This document shows, in pieces, positions 42,135-55,184 of a stretch of 64,000 nucleotides of DNA. A program made the translations under genes and the position numbers. The DNA is from Charina bottae (taxonomy: Eukaryota > Chordata > Lepidosauria > Squamata > Charinaidae). A model generated the notes under the pieces. The model was given only the letters and a program-made list of their open reading frames with translations, was not told the origin of the DNA and did no database searches. The stretch is from the NCBI GenBank assembly GCA_023362775.1, contig JALMGJ010000004.1, positions 83,783,798 to 83,847,797 of the forward strand. The letters are read 5' to 3'. Position 1 is the stretch's first letter. Each line of letters opens with the position of its first letter.

Positions 42135-43010
42135 CCTTCTAGAATGCATCTGTGCAAGACTGTCTTTATTATTTTTCCCTTTAAAGCTGCCTTCTACTTT
42201 TTCCCATTTTATTTTAAGTAAAGTTCCAGTCTGTTCTTTGCCAAACCAGATGTGAAGGCTGGATTTTGCACTCTGAAATGGAAGGCTGTACCTAGAGTTA
42301 GGTTGTACTATTGTACTGTAAACTTAATGTGCTTGTTTTATAAGCAGACCTTTGAAGTTGATAGGTTACTGCTATGTGGCTTTTATTAAAATACTTGGTT
42401 TAAATCTACTCCCCAACTCGAGGTTTAGAGCTTAGTTTACCAGTCCAATTAGAGCAGGGCAGCAAGAGCTGTAAGTTCTTGCATGGTTCCTTCTCCTGGG
42501 AGCAATTTCCTGGGTGATAGGTTTTCTAAGAATTACACTCCTGGGATTCAGTTAATATTTTGTTTAATAAGTGAGCAAATGCCACTTACTATGACTCTGC
42601 AGTGCTTTGATCTGCTCTTCAGAAAGTGCTTGGGAACATGAACATAACACTTGCCTACAACACTTTAAATCAGATGTTCCCTTTCCAGTAAAAGTTTGTG
42701 ACATCCAAGGAAAGACAAAGGTGTTTTAAGATGTTACAGAAAAAGAAGTGCTTACATTCCTAAATTGGTCCAATGCACTTTCTGAAAACAAGATCCAAGC
42801 ACTCTATATACCTAGTACTTCCCCATCCATTATTTGGATCCTTAATTCACCAATCTGTTTCAGTATAATTTGTGAATGAGTACCAACACTATGCTTTGTC
42901 AGCTGGGGCTCTCATGCTCAGAAAGTAATCCATTCCTATTAAGTTCTCTCCGGTTTTGATGTGTCCTGTGTGCCAGTAGTTCTCCTATCCCCCTTTAGTG
43001 TGTTGACTGA
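42135..43010. other. No recognisable gene
   Basis: Unique-looking DNA. Nothing found on either strand. Confidence 0.45.
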
Positions 43011-43607
43011 TGGGATGTATGCTGGCTTAAAGGGAAAAAACTCGAGGCTTGAGAATAAACAGACAAGGAGTGCAGCTTTTAGGGCTAGAAGTATTTTACT
43101 TGTAGCATAAGGCAATAATGTATATACAGTACATTATTGCAAAAAGAAAGTTGAATATACATGGTACAGCATTGTAAAAGGAAAACAAAAACAAACTTAT
43201 AAGCAGAGTTCCGTGTATTGATCCCAGGGCCAGAGCTCATGCCATGCATAGCCTCCCATAGCTATGCACTGCTCAGTCCTCAAAAGTAGAATACACATGA
43301 AGAACTACGTGGCTAAAAGACACTAGAAATCAAGAAGCATAGAACACCATTTTGCATGGTTGTATATTGAGTTCTTCTACCTTTCTGATTGGCTGGAAGT
43401 TAGCTGTGACACACACTAGGCCCAAAGCATTAGGCCTAAAGCACATAGCATGACCTGCTTTTGGGTAGCAGTGCTGCATCTAAGCGAGCACGTGATTTCC
43501 TCCCCCCTTGCTCTAAACTGAGCAAGGCTGTCCACAGACGGAATCAGGCTGAGGGTTTGTTCTCATGGGAAGGTCCCATTGCTTGTATAAGCGCTAGCCA
43601 TAACAAT
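43011..43607 (-). mobile_element. Probable solo LTR, minus orientation
   Basis: Minus reading starts TGTTATGGCTAGCGC and ends CATCAGTCAACA. Inside are CCAATCAG, a TTATAAG near 43198 and AGTAAAATAC about 80 bp before the end, which looks like a mutated polyadenylation signal. No internal coding region. A matching target duplication was not found, so the ends are approximate. Confidence 0.45.
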
Positions 43608-44039
43608 ACGTGACAATTGTTATCTTGCACCTGCACTTCACGTCACCATGAGAAGCCTTTGCTTTGTAAAGGATGCAATTTGCCAAAACACTTTTGCTTT
43701 GTAGAGAAACCCAATTTTCCAATTTCATATGAGAAATCTGACATTGACAGCTGGTGAGCATAGAGATTGGTCACTAGTACATCGGAGTTGCCACCCTAAA
43801 TTCAGCATGGAATTAGAACAATACATTTGATTGTCTCAAAATATTATATTGAGACAGTATAATATACTACTGCACTGTGTATTTCATTGCATATTGAAAT
43901 ATATGCTAGTCTGACACTACTTAACACGTGAAAAATGGTTTAATATTAGAGCTATACAGCACTGGATCAAGGAAATATTTAATTATAATTTGTAAATGCT
44001 GTTCCCAGATTTGACAGGAAGGCTACATTGTTTTCATGA
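43608..44039. other. No recognisable feature
   Basis: AT-rich intergenic DNA. Confidence 0.4.
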
Positions 44040-44662
44040 GGTCAGGTAAGCAGCTGTATTCCTCTATAGAGGAATGGCTAATGTATTTTATCCCTAATTT
44101 GACTGGCATTTGGAAATAGATCAAAAATGACTTTTTTGAGGTGTTTATTTTGTTACTCTTGGGGTTATTGATTATGTTTTATATTTTCACAGTTGTTATG
44201 TTATAAGTTGTATTTGTTGTTCTTGTTCTTGTTTTGTCTTCCATGTCTTCATTACCCCTCTTGAACTAATCATTGTCCTTTGTCAGGCTGGTCTCCTTAT
44301 TACTCAATTTATCCCCTTCTTATGAATCTGTCCCTGGTGGGGAGAATAAAGAAATGGGGGAATGTTGTGATGGAATGTCTCCCTGAGGAGGGTGGTGGGG
44401 TGATGAAGCTTGAAGAGGGAGGAGAGGAGAGCGCATTCCAGGCTGATAAGAGAAGTCGCAGCTTGCTTAGCATGAAAAGTGAGGGGGTGCCAAGAAAGAG
44501 GGTTCAGCTGGCACTGCCCTAGGTTCCCAAAGGTATTTTTCCTTTTAGCTCAGAACAGGGACCTTTAGTTTGGAAAGATTCTGTGTATGGTAGAAACAAT
44601 AAAGAAACTAGAGTTAGAACTTGGACTCACCATTGTTTCTTCACCGATTTCCCTGACAGATG
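44040..44662 (+). mobile_element. 3' end of an LTR retroelement: polypurine tract and LTR
   Basis: AATAAAGAAATGGGGGAA (about 44346-44363) has the look of a polypurine tract. It is followed at once by TGTTGTGATGG, an LTR start. The LTR-like part runs to CCCTGACA near 44660 and holds AATAAAG at about 44599, about 60 bp from its end. Upstream 44130-44345 is T-rich internal DNA with a short hydrophobic frame. The 5' portion and any coding region are gone. The class (endogenous retrovirus or gypsy) is undecided. Confidence 0.5.
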
Positions 44663-45567
44663 TGGAGTTTAAAAGTTAAAATTCTTTAAAAGTAGGTTTT
44701 CTTAATTAAGACTTTGATTTTTATGTTTAAATTGTGTTTCCTGTGTCAATAAAAAATTGCAAAGCATTACGATAGTTCTTGGGATTCAGGATGCCCTTTG
44801 ATACAGTAACTTAATCCAAGGATACCATTCTGCTGGGACAAATTGGGTGGAATGATTTTAACTTTCAAACACTAGATATTTTGACTTAACTCAGCCCAAA
44901 AGGGAAGAGTTTTCTTTGAAAGGTTTAAAGAAGAATTGGAGAAAATGCAAGTGATCCAAAGGGAAGGAACCATACAACAAATACAAGAGACTGAAGAAGA
45001 TACTATTACATTGGGCGCTACAGGCATAGACTTTTCTAAGCTTACAACATAAACAAAGATTTTTAATGCCTAATAGGGAATATAAATGGGGCAAATCCAC
45101 AAAAAAGAAAAAAAAGTATTTCATTATTTGAAAAAAAAAATTAAAACAAGATGTAATTTCTCTACAGGAAACACATGTAAGAAAAAAAGATTTAAAAAAG
45201 ATTTGATTTATAAAAATTTGGGACAGGAATGTATTTTGGCAGGGGCAAGCAAGAAAAATGGAGTTGTTTTGTATATAAACCACAACCAAAATTGATATTG
45301 ACTGATGATTATGGCCCATATGTTGTAGTTGAAATCAATTTGAATGAAACTAAGATTATGATACTGGGATTATATGCCCCAAATTAGAATAAGGCTATAT
45401 TTTTCAAGTGACTTATGGAAAATTAATAGATCTACCATATTAAAATTGATGCTTTTGGGGAGATTGGAATGGAGTTGTTTGCCCACAAAATGATAGAACT
45501 TCTGTGAAAGAAATTAAATCAAAAATAGGTAAATTACTGAAAATATTTTGGAAATGATGGATAACTC

Positions 45568-45573
45568 TGAGAT

Positions 45574-45608
<35 letters not shown>

Positions 45609-45610
45609 TT
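45568..45610. repeat. (ATTT)n microsatellite
   Basis: About ten ATTT units inside the L1 copy. Confidence 0.93.
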
Positions 45611-46489
45611 ATGGTGATATAAAAAGATGATTCCAAAGAATACACTTATTTCTCTGAAAGACATAGATCTTTTTCAAGAATAGATATGATTTGAATTTCT
45701 AAAAACCTTGCCACATGAATTAATAAACTAGAGATATTGCCAAATACTTTTTTTCAGATCATAACCCAGGGACTTTAACATATAAGAGAAAAGTTAGAAC
45801 TTATACATGAAGGCTAAATGAAGCTTTCATACAAAAGGACTCAATAATGGAGAACTATAAAAATAAATGAAATAGTTTTTCAAGATTAACCTTAATAATG
45901 GCATTTTTAAATTAATTTTATTAAATTTAATAAAATTACTAAAAAAATAAAGGCCTTGATATAAGGACAGTATGGGATGCTAGAAAAGTCTTTATGAGAG
46001 GACAAGTTATACAGCAAAATAGTAAATTGAAAAGACAAAGACAAGAGAAGATGCAAAATATTATAATGGAGATAAAATTGAAATAGGAAGAGTTAAAGAG
46101 ATCTCCAGGAAGGAAAAGTATCTCACGGAAAATTAAACTTTTACAATGCCAGCTTCCTATTTTAATGATTAAAGAAATGGAAAACTGAACTTTGCAAAAC
46201 AAGAATTGTGAGTTGGCAAATGATCCAGTGAGATAAGCCAGTAAGATGGTTAACATACAAACTGAGAAAAGAAAGTGAGAAGAAAATGATATTAAAACTA
46301 CAAAATGGGATGGTGACAGATAATATAAATATGCAAAGAATATTCCATCAGTACTATACAAAATTCTAGAAATGATAAAAAAAGATCCCCAGCAAAAATG
46401 GATGAATATTTAAAGAAACGAAGATAACGGATGAACAAAAGCAGATAATAAGGGAAGTGTGTGAGATTATAAAAAAGAATAAAATAGAG

Positions 46490-46760
46490 AAGGACTCCAT
46501 GGTGGATGGTATCAAACGCTGCTGAGAGATCCAGGAGAGCCAGGACAGTTGAACCATCCACGTCCCGAGCCCTTCAAAGGTCATCATCAAGTGTGACCAA
46601 TGCCATCTCAGTGCTATACTCTGTCCTGAACCCAGACTGAAAAGGGTCCAGAGAATCCACTTCATCCAGGGCCTTCTCAAGCTGCATGCCAACCACCCTC
46701 TGAACAATCTTTCCCAAAAAGGGAAAGTTAGAGACTGGATGAAAGTTATTTAACATGGCT
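46490..46760 (-). mobile_element. L2-type RT fragment nested in L1
   Basis: Minus reading gives LNNFHPVSNFPFLGKIVQRVVGMQLEKALDEVDSLDPFQSGFR, a frame-shifted TEYSTEMALVTLDDDL, and VDGSTVLALLDLSAAFDTIHHGVLL with the first catalytic Asp. This is an L2-clade RT. It is not a 3' end, so it is either an internally broken insertion or a rearranged piece. Confidence 0.85.
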
Positions 46761-47442
46761 GATAAAACGGGCTAAGAATTTTGATTGTAACCTACAGATG
46801 GATCAATGGGAGATAATGTGAGTAAAAGGATTGAAATTCACATTGTGTTATAACTTAAGAGATATTTTTTATAAAATGATGTACTGTTGGTATATGACAT
46901 CAGAGAAATTATCTAAGGTGTATAAAGGTACTTCTAGTCAATGCTGAAATGTGAAAAACATAAAGGGAAACCAGAACTATTTTTATTAGGATTTATGGAT
47001 AGCCAATTAGGAAAGACTCATAGAAGGTGGTAACTACAGCAAGACTATTACAGTATATGCACAACAATGGAGAAATACTTAAATACTCATAACAGTGGAA
47101 TGGATTGTGAAGATGCAAAATTTGATCTGCTTCATCAGGGATAAAACAGTAAGTACTTTTATAATAGACTGGAAACCTTTTATGGACTTTTTGCTAAAAA
47201 TGGAAAAAATAAAATGGTAATTTGTAGATTTAATGATTAAAAAGGGTTGAATATGGAATAGAAGGGAACTGTGTAATGTAATCTTGAAGAGGGAAGTTTA
47301 ATTTAATCTTTATATCTATATTGTTTCTTGCACCTTTTCTTTTCCTTAACATGTCTTTATAGTCTTTTATGTTTATATTTTACCTATATAAAAATCTTTA
47401 ATAAAAATTATATTAAAAAAGAGATACAGTAACTTAACCCAA

Positions 47443-47857
47443 AGTGACCCTGAGAAAAGGATCAGGAGCCAGAAAATATGGCATAAAAATGTTTGGCAAA
47501 GGATAGTGTAAATGGATGAAAGCAAGGCTACAGCACCAGCCTCAAGATCTGGATTGGGTGATTAGTTTATTGCTGATTTAGAGTTGGGGACTTTTCCTGC
47601 CTATGCAAATATAATGAATTATTCATGACTGTTGATGCACCTTTTCTACCTCCTATATAAATCTTTGTCAGTATATTGTCAGGGCCCTCAGACAGTTTGC
47701 CTGGGAGTCCAGCAATGATGCTTTTGGGGTATTTTTTAAAGCCATTGCTTTGGTCCATATTATAGCGGGTCACTTTTCCCCCAATGACACAGTGTTTCAA
47801 TGCAACTGCCATTTAAAAGAAAAAACACAAAAATAAGTCAGCTGCATTCATAAAAAA
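47443..47857. other. No recognisable feature
   Basis: Between L1 and L2 insertions. The 81-codon minus frame at 47567-47812 has no known domain. Confidence 0.4.
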
Positions 47858-47868
47858 CTTTAAACAGA

Positions 47869-50800
47869 ATACACCCTTTGTCATAATTTACACATATTAG
47901 ATATTTATTTACTATTTATTTATTTTATTATTTATATCACCACCCATCTCCCCCAAAAGGAGGACTCTGGGCGGTTTACAGTAAAATCAACAATTAAAAC
48001 CATAGAAAGATAAAATTACAAACAAACACTGTAAATAAATATAAATAAATACAAAATCCAATGATGGTGAGATCTTATTCAGTAGGGAGGGCTCTATGGC
48101 ACAAGCCACTCCCAGGAGGAACTGTTACCCCCCCATCCCAAGCAAAGCAGCAGAGCCAGGTATTCAGACTCTTCCGGAAGGCTGGGAGTGAAGGGGCCCG
48201 CCTCACCCCTAGGGGCAGAATATTCCAAAGGGTGGGCGCTACTGCAGAGAAGGCCAGCCAAATGAAATTCCCTTGTCGACGGAGTCTGTAGCATGCCCTC
48301 TCTGCATGACTGGGTGGGACTGGTCGATGTTATGAGGATGAGACGGTTCCTCAGGTAACCTGGTCCTATGCCATGTAGGGCTTTAAAGGTGATAACCAAC
48401 ACCTTGAATTGGACCCGGAAGCATACCGGTACCCAGTGCAGCTCGTGCAGCAGTGGTGTTATATGTGCCAATCTTGAGGCATCAGTAACTGCTCACATGG
48501 CTGTATTCTTGACCAGCTGAAGCTTCCGGATACACTTCAATGGTAGCCCCATGTAGAGCGCATTGCAGTAGTCTATATGGGAGATGACGAGGATATGATT
48601 GACTGTGCGGAGGGCATCTCGATCCAGGAACGGGTGTAACTGGTGCACAACCCGAAGTTGCACAAAGGCCCTTCTGGCCATGACTGCCACCTGCTTTTCA
48701 AGCAGGAGTCGTGAGTCCAGAAGGACCCCCAATTTCCACACTGGGTCCAAACGGGGCACTGCCACACCATCCAGGACCAAGGATGATAATTTCATGGATA
48801 CCGAGAGGCCATCAACCCACAGCCACTCTGTGTTACCAGGGTTCAGCTGAAGCCTGTTGTTCCCCATCCAGGCCCCCACAGCCCCCAGGCACTGAGACAG
48901 GGCAGCCACCACATCACTTACCTCACCCAGGATGGAGGTATACATCAAGGGGTCAAGGGTCAGGTCTCTCATCCCCTATCACCACCGATTGGGAATGGCC
49001 CTGGAGGAAGGAGGTGAACCAGTAAAACTATGCTGCCACCCCCAACTCAGTGAGCTGCCCCAAAAGGATACCATGGTTGATGGTATCGAAAGCCACTCCC
49101 TCCATCCTGCTCTCGCTGGAGATCATCCATAAGCACAATCAATGCAGTCTCTGTCCTGTATCCTGGCCTGAAACCTGACTGAAAGAGGTCTAGATAATCC
49201 GTTTCATCCAGAATCCTCCGGAGTTGCAATACCACCACTTTCTCAACCACCTTTCCCAAAAATGGAAGGTGGGAGACAGGACGAAAATTGTCCAACACAG
49301 TAGGGTCCAGGGATGGTTTCTTGAGGAGAGGGTGTACCAGCACCTCCTTAAAGGCAGCTGGAAACACCCCCTGCCCCAGAAATGTATTAACCATTGCCTG
49401 GACCCAGCCACATGTCACCTCCCGGGCTGTCTTTACCAGCCAGGAATGGCACAGGTCCAACAGGGTCAAACCGTTCCCAGATAACAGGATAAGTACACTC
49501 CCTCAGCATCTCCCCAGACTGTGCCTCATGCTGAGAGTCTAACTTGGAATGGATCTGAGCAATTTTATCCTGCAGATGCTGGGAGAACTCTTCTATATGG
49601 CCCTGTAAGTGGGTCACTGAATCTACTTGACCCAGAAGAGATTGAGTAATTTTAAACAGGGCCGTTGTGCGGCATTCTGCGGATGCAGTAAGAGCGGAGA
49701 AATATTCATGTTTTGCCGCTCTTACTGCCACAAGGTAGGCCTTAATAGTGGCTTTAGCTTGTGTTTGGTCAGATTCAGTCTTCGTCTTCCTCCAGCAGCA
49801 CTCCAGACATATTCAAAACCCTCAACTCCTCCGTGAACCATGGGGAGTGATGGGTTGAATGGGGCAGGAGAGGTAACACAGGCGCAATCCTGTCCAAGGC
49901 CCCAGCAACCTCCCTATTTCTCAAAATTTCCTGGCCCAGTTACCTCCACTCCTGGACCTCTGGAAACCCTGGGTTTAGACAAGGGTCCCCTCTCCCACAC
50001 ATACATCTTTCACACTCAGTCACCCTTGAGTGATGGCAGGGCCCCCAGTGCACCAGCTGCCACTCTCAGCACTGGTAGGTTCTAACCACCACCCCCACAA
50101 CCTCACTGTGCCCCCCAAACTTCTCTCACTAGTTACAGGGGTTCAGCCCAGCTACTCCTACCTACTCTGTCTCTCAATCAATGATAGCTACTCTTGCACA
50201 AAGTTATACAGTCCTGGACCCCCCTCCATGTGTCTCACCCCCAGAGGGGACTACCACACTCACACCAAGGGACCCCCAAAACCCTCCACTGCCCTAAATA
50301 GACTGGGGGGTGGCCAGTCCTCCACTCAATCCACTGTGCCCTTACAATATCAAAGTCCATGTGGGTGTTGTCCCAAACCATTCTACCACCCAGGTCCCAT
50401 ACACTATGCAGCCGGCCCCCTTACACCACCAAAATATGTTGCACTTCCAGGTCTTGCTCTGCAGCACTGGGGCTTGAAATGACATCAAGGCCGGCTCTCC
50501 ACATGGGGGCTCACTATCAGTCCTTAGCCAAAAAGCCCAGAAAAGCCCAGACAACCCCCAAAGAAAACCACCGTCCACAAAAGCACACAGGAGATCCACT
50601 GGAGTCTGCCACTACCACAAGGCCTGCTGTACTCCATTGCTCTGCCATTCCAGGCTGGGGGCTCCACCCTCAGGGCCCGACATGCTATGCCACCTCACCA
50701 GAGCTGCCAAGGTCTAACAACTCCCCCCCCAAAACTGCCAGAGTTCTCTCAAGGCGGTAGGAACGTGCTATGCTCACCGCCGCCACAAGTCCACCATGCT

Positions 50801-51261
50801 ACGCCATTCCATCTGTGAGGCTCCACCCATGAGGCCTATCGCACTCTGCCCGTGAGGCCCATCATGCTCCACCGCCTTGCTGAGGCCACCCAGTGTGTCA
50901 AGTCCACCGGGTCCATCTGGTCTACAGGGCTCTTGGTCCACCAGGCTCTGCCAAGATCTCCAGGAGAATCTCCAGGAGGTCTGCCCAAGTATACACAAGT
51001 CTTGCCATCGCCACCAGGTCTACCATGTTCCACTGCATTCTGCCACTCCACCGCTCCACCTGGGGTGGGGGGTTTCCAATCATCTCCCCAGCACCATCAC
51101 AGGTTCCAAAAGCTGGAGAACCAGCCAGAGTCTCCCTAAAACCCCAACTGATAAAACGGGGGTTTGGGGATTAGGGGTTCATGGAGACTAGGATCCTCTC
51201 CCCCAAGAGCAGTGATTAGTGTCTTCTCCCAGTCGCCATCTTGGATCATGATGTCTTTTGT
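47869..51261 (-). mobile_element. Long L2-type LINE, nearly full length, degraded
   Basis: Minus reading: the 5' end near 51255 holds CCAAGATGGCGACTGGGAG, a common LINE 5' start. A C-rich ORF1/endonuclease zone at 51200-49850 has broken frames. PWFTEELR follows near 49830, then NFRPVSHLPFLGKVVEKVVVLQLRRIL with FQSGFRPGYRTETALI (49400-49150), a region with WMGNNRLQLNPGNTEWLWV and LGVLLDSRLLLEKQVAVMARRAF (48870-48650), and DYCNALYMGLPLKCIRKLQLV (about 48530). Then come the 3'UTR and tail at 47940-47890. CTTTAAACAGA occurs at 47858-47868 and 51262-51272 and may be its target duplication. Stops and frameshifts make it inactive. Confidence 0.85.
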
Positions 51262-51272
51262 CTTTAAACAGA

Positions 51273-52811
51273 GACTCCAGAAAAGATAAGTAGCAGAAGC
51301 AAACAGGAGTAGAAGCAACCATGCATAGAAAACAGAAAGCAGTAAGCCGTAAACAGTCTGCTTAAGTTAATACTGTGCAATAATCCATTCATACTGGAAA
51401 TATTTAAAGTGTGTTGTTTGTTTGTTTGTTTATAAATCAGGAACGAATTTGAAAAAGGTGAAACCATCTTAGATATTTTTAACCTTGTAGCAAACTTATA
51501 GGTCCAACCCTTTTTACAATTTTGTTATGCAATATTTTTGCAGGAATTTCACCTGAAATATTGAATAAATGAAACAAAACTTCAGAAAATATCTTTATGC
51601 ACACCCAACAATTCCCATCTCAATGAGATCTACTCTTTTTTCTTTCTTTCTTTTTTGACATGGGAAGATAGAAAGCCTATATAAATATCAATTTTTGCTC
51701 ATCAGTAAATACTATATACTTTCAAGCTAAGTTTGCTCAATGCCCCAAGGTTACAGTTCTGTCACATGGCCAGTTCTGGAAATTGCCTTTTTTATTGTGA
51801 ATTACTACTCGTGGCTACTTCAGTTCAGTAAGTGTGGATAATACAGATATGTTCCATTCTTGAGCAGTGACACTGTTTATCAAACAAAATGCTGCAGTTT
51901 ATGAGAATCGTCATATTGCCACACTTGTAAATATCCTTACAGATTGCCAGTTAAAGCTACAGAATGCCACTTCCATTACTTTCTGAAACTGTGATATCAT
52001 CATAGGTGACTTTAGAAAAATATAAAATACCCGGAGAGATAACATAAGTAGTTAAAAATGAAACCAGTGCTGTAAGCTTTTGAGGAGAAGTTAAATTGAA
52101 GGGAATTTTAAATCGATAGGATCTGAAGTATTCAGGGCTTAAAATCCAACAATTCAGGGGAGCTGTTTAGTGGTTTAAGGGACTTAGCACTCTGTGCCAA
52201 GCCCAAATTCATGTTTCTCAAGAACAAGCAAAGAAAAGAAGTAGTAATATAACCAGTATAGAGCTTGACAAATACAGTTTCTGATACCTTCTTATTTATA
52301 GTACTAGTTAATACACTTCTAAAACTAAAATAAAATCTACAGAAAGGGATTATGGTGCCACTGTTTCTTAACGGCAAATCCAGCTAGCTTTCTAATTTTA
52401 GTTCACAATATAGAAGCCAATGAGCAACTTGATATTACAGTCTTTATATTACAATTACAGTCTGTTCAGCTGTAGTGTCATCTTTTTCATTTCAAATTAT
52501 TTAAGTATAGGAACAGATGAAACATTATGGTCCACAATATTGATGTAGTTTAAAGCCGTGCTTCAAAAATTACCTTTTGTTGGCAACATGTTTGAAAAGA
52601 GCACTACTACTTTATATGTTTTATTTATTGTATATATTTTTCAACAGAAGCCATAACTTTCAAATGTATATAGTTCTATTTCAAGTGAATTTCACTGTTT
52701 TTAAAATTTCCATCTAATAATATTTTCCATTTGAAATCTCATATAAGGCAAGTTAAAAACTTTTTTTAAAAAAATCAATTTCCTTTATTGTTCTTGATGA
52801 TATTTCTGTTA
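51273..52811. other. No recognisable gene
   Basis: AT-rich intergenic DNA. A (TTTG)n-like TTGTTTGTTTGTTTG lies at 51417-51431. No RNA gene or coding exon was recognised. Confidence 0.45.
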
Positions 52812-52956
52812 TGAAAGCCAGCTGGGTGACTTTGGGCCAGTTACTCTCTCTCAGCCCAATTCACCTCACAGGGTTGTTGTTGTAGGAAAAATAAGAGGAG
52901 GAAGGAGTATTATGTATGTTCTCCGCCTTGAGTATTTACAAAAATAATAAAGGTGG

Positions 52957-52958
<2 letters not shown>
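52812..52958 (+). mobile_element. CORE/MIR-like SINE, 5'-truncated
   Basis: GAAAGCCAGCTGGGTGACTT, TGGGCCAGTTACTCTCTCTC, AGCCCAATTCACCTCACAGG and GCCTTGAGTATTTAC follow the same order as the minus copy at 6536-6685. The tRNA-like head is absent. The 3' end passes into a (TA)n repeat. Confidence 0.7.
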
Positions 52959-53025
<67 letters not shown>

Positions 53026-53048
53026 TACACACACACACACACACACAC
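52959..53048. repeat. (TA)n(CA)n compound microsatellite at a SINE 3' end
   Basis: About 22 TA units followed by CA repeats broken once by CATACA. Its start coincides with the SINE tail, so the tail probably seeded it. Confidence 0.95.
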
Positions 53049-53354
53049 TGTACAATAAACATTTCAAAGTGTAGAAGCCATAATTTATTATAATAATCCA
53101 TAGTTAATATATGTTATAAATTATTGGTTTGTAAATTGCTGGTAACATCTATTCTTCAGACAGCTGAATAGTTGGGGCCATATGTTCATCTTTCCAATGC
53201 TAAACAATAAGTCTTTCAGCTGTAAATAGGGTACAGAAGATCTTATTTCTTTGTCAAGATGTCAACTTCCCTGTGATGGAAATAAACTTCAAAAGAATAT
53301 GAATATCTGGAAATATTGAATCTCAAAGTTAAAGTACAATATAAGATCTATTTA
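53049..53354. other. No recognisable feature
   Basis: AT-rich intergenic sequence. Confidence 0.4.
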
Positions 53355-54620
53355 ATTTGGGTTTTTTTTAAAAAAATATAATTTTTATTAAAGAAGTTTT
53401 CAACAGAGTAAAAACAGTACAAATTTTGAATTGAAGACAAGACTGGGGAAATGTAATATGAAAGTGAAAAAGAAAAAGAAGTAATAAATAAGTGGCTTCC
53501 AATCTTAAAAGCAGTCATAAGTACATTTATATTTTACCGTCTGTCTCTATGGTTATATCATAATTTCGTTCTTTCCATAATCTATCCTTTCCAATCATCA
53601 AATCCATAAATCACCAGTTCATTTTTTTTCTTTCTTCAGCAAAAAAGTCCATAAGGGGTTTCCATTCACTAATAAATATGACTGTGCTTTTCTCTAAGCA
53701 AACAAGTTAATTTTGCCATCCCTGCTAGTTCAGTCATCTTTACCAACCATTCCTCTGTTGTGGGTATTTCAGAGTCTTTCCATTTTTGCACATATAGTAG
53801 TCTCACAGCAGTGATCATATATAACAAATCTTCCATGGCTCTTTTCTAATTGTCTGTCCATTAGACCCAGCAAAAAAAAAAGTTCTGATTTCATATTCTG
53901 GTCTATGACCATAATAAAGATTTGATTTGATTTGTTCTGGTTTAAGACAAATATTTGTCTTTAAAATTATTTAAAATTATTTAAAATTATTTTAAAAGTA
54001 TCATTGTATTTTTTTGAACCCAAAATTTTCTGCCTTTTTTACAAGTCAACCATGTATGATAAAATGACCCTTCATGTTGTTCACATTTACAACATAAATT
54101 TGAAATACCTTTATACATTCTAGATAATTTTTTTGGAGTCATATACCAACGGTACATCATTTTATTAAAAAATCTCTTTTAAATTGTAACAGTGTGAATT
54201 TCAATCCTTTCAACCACATGTTTTCCCACTGTTCCAACAACATGTTATAACCAACGTTCTTAGCCGATTTTATCATATACTCTTTCACTTGTTCTTCCTC
54301 CATTTCAAATTTCAGCAAGAGTTTACACATTTTAGCAATTACATGTTCATCATTTGTACATAATTCAATTTCAAATTCTGTCTTCTGCTGCTCAATTCTA
54401 AATGTCCTATTGTCTACTTTAAATCTTTCTCTAACCATTGAAAACTAAACCCCTCTGCAACCAGTTGCTCTTTTGGTTTCATCTTATATCCTCCATGTTC
54501 TTGTTCTAACAACTCTTGATGGGTAAACCATTTCTCTTTACCTGCTGTTTCTTTCCTATTAAATGCTTCTTGTGCTGATACCCATAAAGGCATTTTCAGG
54601 CAGAGTCTGGGTTTATTCAG
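53355..54620 (-). mobile_element. L1 3' part (ORF2 C-terminus), minus strand
   Basis: Frame 54438-54157 and its continuation read [25 protein letters not shown] then [18 protein letters not shown], the region near the end of L1 ORF2. A Cys-rich part follows near 54060-54090. The element ends on the plus strand at AATATAATTTTTATTAAAG (53378), the reverse of the L1 3' end at 47400. The 5' limit near 54620 is approximate. A frame of 93 codons remains open. Confidence 0.82.
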
Positions 54621-54755
54621 TATCTATCCAATATTCTCAAAACATTTTTGTTAAATAAAACATGCAAAAATAAAGTAAAAACAAAGACAAAACAATACAT
54701 ATACATACGTAAATGATTATAAAAATATTTCTTTAAGTTAAAAAGGTAAAGCAAT

Positions 54756-54798
54756 CAAATTATGTATGTATGTATGTATGTATGTATGTATGTATGTA
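54756..54798. repeat. (TATG)n microsatellite
   Basis: About ten TATG units. Confidence 0.95.
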
Positions 54799-55180
54799 GT
54801 GTATTCTGCTAGCCTTCCCTCTCATTTTCCCCCCTCCCACTTTTTTTTCCCCAGCCACTAATTGCCACTTGAATATTTTTATACTTTACTTTGGACATCT
54901 GCAATTACTGCTCATTTCTATTTGGATCATTTTAATTATTATAATTGTGTTAAACAGTTTCTCTATTTTTCAAAAAGCATGTCTTAGCTTGCCTTGCTGT
55001 GTGATATGTTATATGTAAGGGAACCATTCCTGCTTGAATTTGGTTAGATTTCTGCTGTGGATATTGTCATAGGGGCTAGGTCTCAGCGTCCATTGGGGGG
55101 GGGGGTTGGGCTCGGAGTCAGACGACGAGGATGGGCAGCCAGCCTCTGACGTAGAGTTGGAGGGCGAGCAGACAGATTCA
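54799..55180. other. No recognisable gene; G-run at 55096-55106
   Basis: Contains C-rich CCCCCCTCCC near 54830 and GGGCTCGGAGTCAGACGACG near 55109, the latter somewhat like LTR U3 sequence, but with no paired ends. Confidence 0.3.
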
Positions 55181-55184
55181 TCCC

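Larger units (their letters stand above)
44820..47422 (+). mobile_element. L1 insertion with a long target duplication, internally deleted
   Basis: GATACAGTAACTTAATCCAA (44800-44819) recurs as GATACAGTAACTTAACCCAA (47423-47442), a 20-bp duplication with one change, so this is one insertion of about 2.6 kb. It starts inside ORF1 (EELEKMQVIQREGTIQQIQET near 44935) and passes into the endonuclease (a LQETHVRKKD-type box, GASKKNGVVLYINHNQN, 45160-45295). GDWNGVV lies near 45460, then degraded RT, then KMMYCWYMTSEKL near 46875. It ends TTTAATAAAAATTATATT. A minus L2 piece (46490-46760) and (TTTA)n (45568-45610) interrupt it. Full L1 would be over 5 kb, so there are large internal losses. Confidence 0.88.

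Noticed and set aside
41582..42221. 126-186-codon frames in GC-rich DNA
   Set aside because: They lie in the non-autonomous hAT on both strands at once, with no domain and no conserved start.
50030..51191. Proline-rich plus-strand frames of 95-150 codons
   Set aside because: They are antisense to the ORF1/endonuclease zone of the L2 LINE and owe their openness to C-rich composition.
47858..51272. CTTTAAACAGA as a firm target duplication for the long L2
   Set aside because: The 11-bp match is exact, but about 40 bp separate the left copy from the recognisable L2 tail, and L2 insertions often have short or no duplications. It is kept only as a possibility.
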